From Ascochyta rabiei (lineage: Eukaryota > Ascomycota > Dothideomycetes > Pleosporales > Didymellaceae), in assembly GCF_004011695.2 (NCBI RefSeq), contig NC_082418.1, forward strand, positions 1,426,001-1,490,000: 64,000 nt of DNA, in the 5' to 3' direction. The first letter of the stretch is position 1. Every line of letters begins with the position of its first letter. Shown here piece after piece: positions 54,105 to 64,000 of this stretch. A program made the position numbers and the translations under genes. The notes under the pieces are model-generated. The model was not told the DNA's origin, made no database searches, and saw only the letters and a program-made list of their open reading frames with translations.

Positions 54105-56699
54105 TAGCTAGAAACTGTGTAAGTTGTAATATAGTAAACGCTATATCAGGTTATATAGTTACTGCTGCGTACAATAGAGATCTAATCTTTTATTAATATT
54201 AATTAATCTCTAGTAGTTTAGCTAGGCTGTCCCTAGGCTTAAGTTTAATTCTAGACATTAGCGTATTTTGCCTTATGTCCTGTCTAGTTGCTAATTAACT
54301 AATCCTGTTAACGTATGCGGCTTATAACAGTTAAATAGTCTATTACTATCTGTTTTGTTAGATTTCTACTCTAAGGAACTATTAAAGGTCGTCTCCTCCG
54401 GTATACAGGTATTGTTCCTATATCTATTTAATAGCATTATCTGCCTCTTGCTTATACTTTAAGTGGTATGTAATTATAATATTGTCTATATAGAAGAAGA
54501 TAATTACTTTATCCTTAACTATACAGCATAGCTCTTATAGTACTTATTTAAATCTAATTCTAGCTAATGTTGCTATAAATTCTTTCTGCTATAGTAGAGG
54601 AGAGATGTAGAGTCTGTATATGGCTTTCTATACCTTTACTAAGGTGCCTATCTTCTAGTATGCTCTTAGTATCCTTATATATAGTTTGCAGTTAATAGCT
54701 ATATAGACAAACGCATTTGTAACATCCTATTACTTTAGTTTAAGGTTATATTTTGTAGTAATTGCTATTAGTATTCTAAGTAAATAACTAGCAAGTGTTG
54801 CTGTATACGTGTCTTGTAAAGTAATGTTATATTATTAGTCTCCTCTAACTACTAGCCTTACTTTATACTTATTAAGGTAGTAGTGTTTATTAAATTTGTA
54901 TGTATAGACCTACATGCAATTAAGTATTTATTATCTAGACTTCTAAACTAGAGTTAATAGGACTTCAGTCTATAACTCTATCTGTTTGTAACTTTGCAGA
55001 TGTTCCTTTTCTGCCTGTTTAAACATATTGTAGAGAAGGTGCCTCTCTAGCTTTAAGTATGCTGTAGGTAATAGCAGAAGCTTATTCTAATACAGCTTAA
55101 TCTCTTTTACTATAAGTTTCTTTAGTTAAGCTTTATTAATTAGTTTTTCTTTGTATTAACTAGGGTGTCCTACCTTAGCGCTAGCTATAAATGCAGCTGC
55201 CTACAGGATTATTACAGACGTTCCTTAGTCTTGTTTAACTTAGTCTATTGTCTTGTTATAGCTTATCTACTTAGTTAGGAAAGCTGCAGGTAGAGGAGTT
55301 AGTAGAGGCGTTAGGTATGCCTCTATGATCTTTCTACCTTAGTGATATTAGGGTTGTTTAGTACGTAGAGTATCCTCCTGCGTTGTAATATCCTTCTAGA
55401 ACGTTTTAGTTTTAGGTATTTAGCTCTGTAAAGCTAGGAATTTAACTGTACTAATCTAAGTTATAATCTCCTCTAACATATTATACATAAGGTTATCTAT
55501 AATATCCTCTGTCTTGTTATTAAATAATATTTCTTTATTAAATACCACATCACAGGTGCTAATTACTTTAGCTATTAATAGGACCTAGATTTGGTATATG
55601 TTAGTAGACTAATATCCTACTAGGTATCTAATCTATGCCTTTTGGTCTAGTCTTTATAGCCTTAATTTTCCTTAATAGGTGTTATTAGTTATAGCGAATG
55701 CCTTGCATCTATATACTCTTAGGTAAGCCTAGTTTAGTTTTTAAGGTCCTGTAAATATGCTATTTAAAGTAGCTGCGCGTATAAGGAATATTCTGTACAG
55801 TAATCTCTACTTATTTAGATAGTTTAGTGTTTAATTGTATAGGTATACTGCCGCTCTAGTGATTTCTAGCTAGAGTTCCTATAGTAGATTTACGTCTAAT
55901 TAAATTGCGCATACCTTTTCTTTTATTACACCCCCTAGGTGTTTAGCTTCTCTATTTTAAGATTGCGTATCTAGAGCAGAGGGCTTCATTTGTATTAATA
56001 GGGACGTGTACTATCTCTTAACTTCTTGTTTAACAGTAACAATCTTGTTGTCTATCTTAATTACCTTAACTGTAATGTTAAACTGCTTCTTTAAGAACTA
56101 AACAAAGATTCTAAGGAGTTAGATAATAGATCTTATAGGTCTGTTGTCTTTACAGTAGAAGTCCCACACGTACTAAGAGTGTTGGCAGGTAATAAGCATT
56201 TAACTCTTCTCTTTATTAAAGCTTCCCTCTTTGTATTTATAGAAGGCTATAGCTATTTATTTACCTAGACCTTTATTATTTAATTGAAGGGTTCTTTGTA
56301 TTTAGCGCTTTAATTTAAATTGTCCATTTGCGTTATATTGCACTGTAGTAATATATTTAATCTTTATCTCCTTAGATTAATTTACAAGGTGTTTAATAGC
56401 AGATAGTCCTAGGTGTCTAAGCCTCGTATGCTATATTATAGCTGTTGCTCTTTGTAGTAATCTTTTATTTTAATTTATATGTATATAGAGCGCTGCTGTA
56501 TATATATTTAGTTGCTTAATTACCTACTGTCTAAAGCTTTCCGTTAGGATAGCTATTATAGAGCTGTCTCTTTGTTATAGCATTATTAGATTTTCTTAGT
56601 TATCCTACCATATTCCTTGTCTTTAGAGTAGCCTAAACAATACTAGGTTGCAGAGGAAATCTAGGCACTACGTGTTATGGGCTTAGACCTTGTCTAAGC

Positions 56700-59600
56700 C
56701 TTAAGCGAGATAGGGCGGTTACATGCCCTATAGACATATTAGAAGGACACGCAACGTGTTACCTCCTTAAGAGATATAATACTATATTAACCCTTATTAC
56801 ATCCTACCTTAAGGCTAGTCTATAACATTTATATCTCTTCTTCTAGAAGAACAGCTAGCATTTATACTATGTTAGCTAGCTCCTAGAATAACCCCTTAGA
56901 CAAATCTGTCCCCTTAACCCTTTAGGAATTTATAGCCTAGACGTTATAGTTTATAACAAACTTATAGTAAGCTTTATTAGCTGCTAATAAGCGTATAGTA
57001 TTGCTTAAGCGTAATAATTCTAATATACGCGCGTTTGTAGAGTCTCTAGCATAAACAGCTAACGCCTGTACTAGACCTGCGTTTATAGTCCTATTGTCCT
57101 CCTTAAGAGCAACGCTGTACCTATTAACGTCTACCCTAGCCCCTAACCCGCCTTATAAAGCGCTGTTTTTAGCGTCTACCCTAGACCTGTATACCCTTAT
57201 GCAGACGTCTGTAGCCTATAGTAAACCTCTTCCTATAGGTAAGGCCTTTACTAGGGACAAATCCTTATTTAAGGTGTAGTAGGTTATAATAGACTACAAG
57301 CTATAGGTAGATGTGTTCTTTATTAGTAGGCTATAGGACATGTTTACCTTTATATAGTCCTAGCTTAGTATATCTATATAATAAGATATAGCTCTGTTCT
57401 ATAAGATTAGAGGTACCTAAGGTGTATAGAGCCTAGAGGACTTCCTAATATACCTAGAATTCTGCTACAGCAACAACTACAGCTAGGAATAAGCCTAGGC
57501 GAAACTAGAGAGCGTCTGCTAGAGTCCTAATAAGTTGTTCCTAGACTTTTTTATCTAGGCTAAGCAGCTACTAGTATAAAGTGGCAGCCTCTACTAGGAC
57601 AGAGAATAATGCCTATTAAAGCTCTGCTAGGCCCTAAACGCAAACATCTATAATATAGCAATAAACTAAGGAGTAACTTATATAGATTATAATATAGCTG
57701 TTGCAGAGTATAAGTCTATTACTATAGACGTTAAGACTATAGCTATAGAAAACTAGCTATGCTATATCCCTACCTAGACGCTACCTAAGTATAATAAGGA
57801 CAGTAACGTTAAGATAACAGTTATGTCTGCAGTTTGCACTAGCAGTAGTGCTAAGTGTAGGAGTTAGAAGTAGTCTACTCCTAACCAGGCTACGTAGGTT
57901 CCTAATAAGGTATTTTAGCAATGCTAGGAGGCTAACCTGTGTACCTATTACAGTAAAGAGGGACATATTTACTAGGATTGTGCTAATGTAGTAGTAACTA
58001 CAGTATAGGAAGTAATAATCTTAGGTAAGAAAGAGGCTAGTTTATTTAGAGGAAACTAGCTGCTCCTAATATAAGTCTAAGTTAGGAGTGCTGTAGAAGT
58101 ATATTAGTAGAGGAGACTACTAGTGCAGGGGCATTATAGGCTGCTAGGGGAGCTATTACAGACTCTATAGATAAGCCCCTATTCTGCGTTCTATTATTTA
58201 TTAATAGGGCAATTTAGGCTAACGTGCTAGTAGACTTAGGGTATAAATGCTTTAGTGTAGTAAGTAATAACTTTGCTGCGCATTTAGGAGGAGACTTTAT
58301 TAAGGTGCTGCTATAACGCTTAGCATAAGCAGTAGGTACTAGTAGGAAGTCTGTAATCTCCTGTTTAGTCCTGTTTAGGTATAACTTAGACAGGTAGCAC
58401 TTGCAGGCTGTAGCCTACGTAGTGCTAGGTCTAAGCTAGGATGTTATTTTAGGGAAGCCCTAGCTCTAACAAGAGGGTGTAGTGTTAGACGCAGAAAAGG
58501 GCATACTAAGGATATAATAGGTAGGGAACCTTATTATCTATAAATCCTTATAGTGTATAGCAAACATTTACATAGCTCTCCTATTAGCAACTAAGTTTAA
58601 TAAGACCCTAGCTAATAGGCTCTAGAAGCGCCTGCCTAGGGACTAGTTTGTCTCTACAAGCCTCTACAACATCACTAAAATCCTCTTAGTTTAATCCCTA
58701 GGAGCGTAAGGGACGGCGGAGGAGGTAGACCCTCTTCCCCCTAAGTTAGTCTAGTTTTAGGACCTATTTAATAAGAGTAAGGCCTCTAGCCTCCCTTTAT
58801 ATAGGGGCTAGATAGATTACTATATATAGTTGCAACGCAACCAGTCTAGGAAAGAGGAGCCTCTACCCTAGGGTCCTCTGTACAACATACTAAGGGACCA
58901 GCTACTTAAGCTACAGAAATAGGTGTTAGCACTAATAGACAAGGGGTAGATCTACGCCTCCTCTTCCCTAGTAGGGGCCCTAGTCTTGCTAGTTAAAAAG
59001 TCCTCTTGTAGGTAGCGTATATGTGTGGACTATTACGCACTTAATAGTATTATAATTACTAACTAGTACCTACTCCCTCTTATTAAGGAAACCTTGCGTA
59101 CACTAGGGGTTGCTTATTAGTTCTCTAAGGTTAATATCTGTTTAGTATTTTACTAGATTTGTGTTGTAGAAGGAGATAAGCACCTTACTACGTTCTGTAC
59201 CTGGTTTAGGCTCTTTAAGTAGCTAGTCTGCCTGTTTAGCCTAGCTAGAGCACTAGCGTCCTTTTAGCGTTATATTAATAGCGCGCTTTAAGAGATATTA
59301 GGCAACTATGCTACTGCGTACCTAGATAATGTCCTAGTTTACAGTAGTAGGTCTAGGACAGACTACTTAAGGAAGGTTAGCAGAGTCCTTACGCTTCTAC
59401 GCAATACAGGGCTATATTTAGACCCTAAGAAGTGTATATTTATAATAAAGGAAGTACACTACCTAGGATATATTATAGAAGCTAGAAAGGATATTTATTC
59501 TAATCCTAAGTAGGTTAAGGCTATCTATAATTAGGAAGCCCTACTGTTAGGCTCTTAGCCTTACTCTCAGCCTTAGGCATGTGGATGCGTCCACCTCTAA

Positions 59601-61930
59601 CCTATAGGGCAATAAGTACTGTTCTAGCCGCTGTCTCACTATCAAAGTGAGCATTGTTACCTTTTTGGCATGCTTGGCACGGTGGGCAGAGCCGTGGCCT
59701 TAACACCTATAGTCTTTACGCGGGGTCTACAGTTTCCTAGGGTTTGCTAACTTCTACTAAGACTTTATTACAGCCTTCTCTAATATTACTGCCCTACTTA
59801 AATAACTTATAGGGAAGGATATCCTGTTTAGGTAGGGGCAGGAAGAGGATGTAGCGTTCTACTAGCTAAAGAACACATTTATAACAGAACTAGTCCTAGC
59901 CTAGTAGGACCCTAAGTAAGAAACACTATTAGAGGCAGACTGCTCTAGTAAGGCTCTAGGTAGCTGCCTTTCTTCATAGCATAGGAAGGTGCTTTACCTA
60001 GTAGCGCACTACTCTACTATACTTATAATAGAATAATAGAACTACACTATCTATAACAAGGAGTTAACTGCTGTTATAAAGTGCCTAGAGGTCTAGGCAG
60101 CTAAATTAGGGTCTATTGCTAGGCTGTTTACTATCCTAACTAACTATAAGAACCTCTAGTACTTTACAACAGCGCGTAGGCTAATTAAGAGACAGCACTA
60201 ATAGGCAGAGGAGCTGTTAAAGTTCTGTTTCTACCTTTGCTTCCGCCTAGGACGCCTAGCAGCCTAACTAGATGTGCTAAGCCGCTGGGAACAGGACTAT
60301 AATAGGAGGTTAGGGGGGGTCTATAGGATAATAACCCTAGTTTTAGTATTAGTAATTAGTATACTAGGCTCTAGTACGCCTCTACTTTTTATTAATACAC
60401 ATATATAATTACTGTAGGATAAAGGTGTTTAGTAGAACGTAGAGTATATAGTGCGCCTGTCTACTATCTATAATAGGGCCTACTAGTTCCCTTCTAAGGC
60501 TAAGACTACTTAGTAAATTGCAGATTGCACGCTTAGTGCTTACAGCACGCTGCTATAGTGTAGGGTTACGTAGGTTCTGTGTTAGAAGCTACTTACAACT
60601 ATAATAATCTAAAGAGCACACAAATCTAACCTAACAGGCTATCTAGGTGCTAACGCCATGTTCTACATTATTAGACGCAACTTCTACTAAGAGAGGATAT
60701 TACAGGATGTTTAGTGTTATATCTGTATCTACTACTTTTTTAGCGCGTAAGTATTGCAGCGCTAACAGTAGGGCTTACTCTAGCTATTACCTATTACTAA
60801 CTGTTTTTAGTCCTAGATTTCTATAGACTTTATAGTTAACCTTTCTTAGGCTTATAAGAACGTACTACGCTATTTCTTAGTTATTACAGATTACCTCTCT
60901 AAGTATGTGTAGCTTAAGGCAATAACTTCTATAACTGCAGAATATTGCGCTAAGGTCTTCTGCAACATATAGTAGCAGTTCTAAGGCTTTCCTAGCTCTA
61001 TAATCTTAGACTGTAGCTTAGACTAGCTAGGATATTTTTAGACAACGCTGTGTAGCCTTATAGGGGTAGACTAGCTACTCTCTACAGCCTACTACCTGCA
61101 GATAGATAGAGGGACAGAGTGTGCTAACTAAGAGGTATAGGCAGTCCTACAGGTTATAGTTAACTTCAAACAGAATAACTAGCCTAACTATCTTCTAGCC
61201 TACTAACTAGCACTTAACAATTGCAACTCTTTAGTTACTAGGGCTAGTCTTAACCTGCTCCTCTATAGTTATAATATAGACCTCCTACAGACAACAGTAC
61301 TACTAACTATTAGCTAGAACACACTACAGGGACAGGTAGTCTATTTTCTAGACTACCTCTAGCAAGGTATAGAGCTTACCTAGGCAGCTATAGCATAGGT
61401 GTAAAAACGCACCTAGAACACAACAGACTATAGCTGTTAGCCTGCAGAGTAGTACTACGTAGGAGATAGGGTGTAGTTTTCCCTCTACAACATAAAAACT
61501 AACAGGCTAAGCTAGAAGCTTAACTAGTTACAAGCCTAGTATACAGTAGTTATAGTTCTTACCCCTCTAACAGTTACCTTAGATTTACTAGGTAATCTCT
61601 ATAAGATAGTGTATGTAGACCTACTAGAACATACAGCTTCTAACCTATTACTAACACAGCGCCTGTAGGAAAGTAGACTAGGCCTGCTGGTTATCCTAGA
61701 GGAGGACAACCTAACCCTAGCTAAATAGGAGGTAGAGTCTATTCTAAAAGAAAAGAGGGCTTGTAGGTAGAATAAGTTATAGGTTCTAGTTAAATAGAAG
61801 GGATATACAAAACTAACATAGGAACTGCTAGAAGCGTTACAGGATATAAAGGCCTAGGAGGCCTTTACAGCAATACACACAGCACGTAAGAAGTAGATAT
61901 AAGAAAGAAGAAACTTTTATTATTTATAAT
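56700..61930 (+). mobile_element. Ty3/gypsy element (gypsy-3), gag-pol, RIP-dead
   Basis: Plus strand through many stops: a gag-like region from about 56900; a zinc knuckle at about 57925-57985 (EANLCTYYSKEGHIY, with one Cys changed to Tyr); a protease-like LVDLGYKCFSVVS at about 58228-58275; RT at about 58985-59350 with an active site read as AYLDNVLVY; RNase H at about 59920-60200; integrase HHCC at about 60600-60760 and core from about 60810. No chromodomain was recognised. LTRs could not be paired, so the ends are approximate. The linker after RT is interrupted by a foreign segment of about 170 bp. Confidence 0.85.
59541..59712. other. GC-normal hairpin-rich insert inside gypsy-3
   Basis: The gypsy-3 frame reads KAIYN*EA up to 59540 and resumes with LRGVYSFLGFANFY near 59713. 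The intervening ~170 bp is not RIP-like in composition and contains several small perfect hairpins: GTGGA-TGCG-TCCAC (59581-59594), CTCACT-ATCAA-AGTGAG (59635-59651), and GGCACGG pairing with CCGTGGCC (59676-59699). No ORF. The type is unknown; a SINE, MITE or structured RNA-derived insert are options. Confidence 0.5.
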
Positions 61931-62144
61931 AACCCTTATAGGGTCCTATTAGGAGATTCTGTATAGGGTATAAGGCCTAGCGCAGGAGAGCTTAGGGACC
62001 TTACAGCGTTAGCATAACGCTACCTTAAGCTCTATACTATTAGACAAACAGTAGTAAGCCTTAATGCTTAAAAAAGATAGAGTTGTCTACAGACAGGGAG
62101 CGACAGGCAGCAGTAGCTATGTCTTAGGCCTAGTTCTGCGCAAT
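61931..62144. other. AT-rich remnant between gypsy-3 and copia-3
   Basis: No gene; possibly the decayed 3' end of gypsy-3. Confidence 0.35.
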
Positions 62145-62306
62145 TGTCAGATAATATGCTTAATGTGCAAAGATGATGATAAAGGTAATCAATTGATAAT
62201 TATCTATCTTAATGGCTCATTTTATGTGTGTGTGCCGCTAGCCCCTAAGTTAACCAAGGTTAACCCTAAACCCCCAACTTGGCTCAGCAAGGTCGGTTAT
62301 CTGACA
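62145..62306 (-). repeat. 3' LTR of copia-3
   Basis: 162 bp, TGTCAGATAATATG...GGTTATCTGACA in plus-strand reading; nearly identical, inverted, to the LTRs at 37769 and 49566. Confidence 0.92.
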
Positions 62307-64000
62307 CACCCCCTTAGCTTTAAGGCCCTTTTAAAGCTAGACACAATTAGCTCTTATTATACCTCTAGGTTAGCAAGCTTTTAGTTAAGTAATTCTATCT
62401 AGGTGTTAGCTAGCTTTCTTCGTTTAGTATGTTTCTTTAGTCCTAGCTGCCTTAGAAAGGTTAACTACTTGCTTACAGGCAGAGCCTTTATAAGTCTATT
62501 AGCTAACATCTTAGTAGATAGGATATAGGTTACTGTTATAGTGCCTTTATTTACCTCTTATTATAGCTAGTAGTTGTAAATGTCTATATGTTGTAGTTTA
62601 GTTTAGAGTTTTAAGACTTCCTTATTAATTAATTAGATAGTCTAGGTATTAATATATTAAATAGTAATTATTAATTATAAGAGGTGTATGCTAAGTTCTA
62701 ATAATAGTTGTAAGATAAAGATAGCTTCCTTAGCTACCTATGCTAGGGCAAGTAGCTCTGCTTTAGTTGTTAATGTAGTAACTGTGTCTTGTTTATTAGC
62801 TCTCTAGGTAATAAGTCCTCTATATAGTTTAATAGTATATCCTTAGAAGCTCTTCCTATTAAGAATATTATTAGCAAATAATGTATTACTAGCAACTACT
62901 AGGTGCTTATTGCCTCTAAAGGTAAGGGATAGGTCTTGTGTCCCTTGTAGGTACAATAGTACTTAATCTACTGCGTTATAGTGCTGCTGTCTAGAGTTAG
63001 TTAGAAATTGTGCCAGCCTAGATGCGGCAAAGGCAATGTTAGGCCTAGTAGTAACCGCAGCAAAGAGGAGAGATCTAATCTTTCTCTAGTATTTGTTAAT
63101 TTCTAATGCTGCAGCTTCCCCTTTATTTAGTAGAAGCTTAATGCTTAATATTAGTGTGTTTTGTTGTATGTCTGTCTTATCTGCTAAGGAGACAATTTTG
63201 TTAATATATAACGCCTATAAGAGAAGAATCCTTAGGTTGTCTTAATCTTAGGTTATCTCTACTTCTAGGAACTATTGCAGATTGTTACCTCCTGTAATAG
63301 AGTATTTGTTAGTAATATAGCTAAGGGCCTTATCTGCCTTATGTCTTCTAGTTAGGTAATAAGCTATAATAATATTGTCTACATAGAAGAAGATAGTAAC
63401 TCTATTCTTAAGTAAGCAGCAGGGTTTATAGGGAACAGCTGCAAATCTATAGCTTGTTAGAGTAGATATAAATTCCTTCTACTAGAGGAGTAGAGAGATT
63501 CTTAGTCTGTATAGTGCCTTATGTAGCTATAGGACTATACCTAGTTTCTAATACCTATATAGCATCCTTATATAGACCTCTCTATTAATTTATATATAAA
63601 TAAAGGCGTTTATAACATTAAACTACTTAAGTTCTAGGTTCTGTGCTACTAAAATTACTAAAAGTATTCTAAAGGACCTGCTAGCTAGTGTCGCTGCGTA
63701 GGTATCTTTAGAAGTAATGTTTTATTACTAGTTACTTTAGACTACTAGTTGCGCCTTATATTTAAGTAGGTAGTAGTTCTTATTAAGCTTATGCGTGTAT
63801 ACCCACATACAGTCAAGTATCTAGTATCCTACTACCTTAGTCTTTATTAGGGGTACTTTAGACTATAACTTTATAGTCTAATAGCTGCTAAGGTGTTCTT
63901 GCTTAGCTTCTTTAAACTATTAGTAAAGCGGGTGGTCCTCTAGGTTTAATTGTGCCGTTAGCTCTAGTAGGAGTTGGCTTTAATAAGGCTTAAGCCCTTT
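62145..64000 (-). mobile_element. Second copy of the copia-1 family (copia-3), minus strand, cut by window edge
   Basis: Starts with a 162-bp LTR (62145-62306) that is the reverse complement of the copia-1 LTR. Then come the polypurine tract and, on the minus strand, RNase H (about 62690-63060) and RT (about 63070-63800) closely matching copia-1, including the segments equivalent to ATSRLAQFLT and CMWVYTYKLN. The RIP-type stops are at largely the same kinds of sites. The rest lies beyond the window. Confidence 0.9.

Larger units (their letters stand above)
51382..56640 (-). mobile_element. Ty1/copia element (copia-2), minus strand, 5' truncated, carrying pogo-3
   Basis: A 167-bp 3' LTR is followed on the minus strand by the same polypurine tract as copia-1. 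RNase H lies at about 51560-52230 and resumes near 54110; RT is at about 54200-55000; integrase is at about 55400-56450 (HTRLRHLGLSAIKHL near 56430). Gag, protease and the 5' LTR are missing at the right end. Many stops. Its LTR differs clearly from that of copia-1, so it is a separate family. The right limit is approximate. Confidence 0.85.

Overview
This window looks like nuclear DNA of a filamentous ascomycete (Pezizomycotina, probably Dothideomycetes; I cannot name a species). Genes are dense and GC-rich, with short introns (about 46-122 bp) that have GTANGT-like donors and CTAAC-type branch points. They alternate with very AT-rich blocks of transposons riddled with TAG/TAA stops. The damage is mostly CpA to TpA (and TpG to TpA on the other strand), the signature of repeat-induced point mutation (RIP).

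Layout. 1-6.2 kb: a decayed Ty3/gypsy chromovirus (gypsy-1) with an antisense ORF beyond pol that is split by a 1.85-kb pogo/Fot1-type DNA transposon (pogo-1). 6.2-6.8 kb: a 15-bp minisatellite at the edge of the AT-rich block. 7.5-12.75 kb: gene island 1, with a SAM-dependent methyltransferase, an unknown 497-aa protein and a CSA/ERCC8-like WD40 repair protein. 12.84-14.98 kb: a 2.14-kb pogo-type element with perfect 47-bp TIRs and TA target duplication, sitting in the promoter shared by the CSA gene and the next gene. 15.06-36.86 kb: gene island 2, with an unknown 200-aa protein, Mnd1, ribosomal protein eL38, a small TM protein, a 651-aa coiled-coil protein, NAD-isocitrate dehydrogenase subunit 1, Bud23, Svp26, a BIM1-like surface protein, a GPI-anchored protein, a DUF7704-like membrane protein, a 4.9-kb stretch without recognisable genes, and a Pth11-like rhodopsin-domain protein.

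36.9-64 kb is a nested transposon graveyard. It holds a ~550-bp foldback repeat; a copia element (copia-1) with 163-bp LTRs and ACACC target duplication; a younger gypsy element (gypsy-2) nested inside it with 186-bp LTRs and CTCTC target duplication; a truncated pogo-type element (pogo-2); a minus-strand copia (copia-2) carrying pogo-3; a third gypsy element (gypsy-3); and the start of another copy of the copia-1 family at the window edge.

The genes are mostly housekeeping: translation (eL38, Bud23), TCA cycle (Idh1), ER/Golgi sorting (Svp26), DNA repair (CSA) and meiosis (Mnd1). They are arranged as divergent and convergent pairs and do not form an obvious pathway. Cell-surface genes (BIM1-like, GPI-anchored, DUF7704-like, Pth11-like) lie on the side next to the transposon graveyard. 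The most interesting unexplained signal is that two distinct gypsy lineages carry a cysteine-motif ORF antisense to gag-pol near the 3' LTR. The one in gypsy-2 appears to contain at least one spliceosomal intron, which could persist because the element's genomic RNA is the opposite strand.
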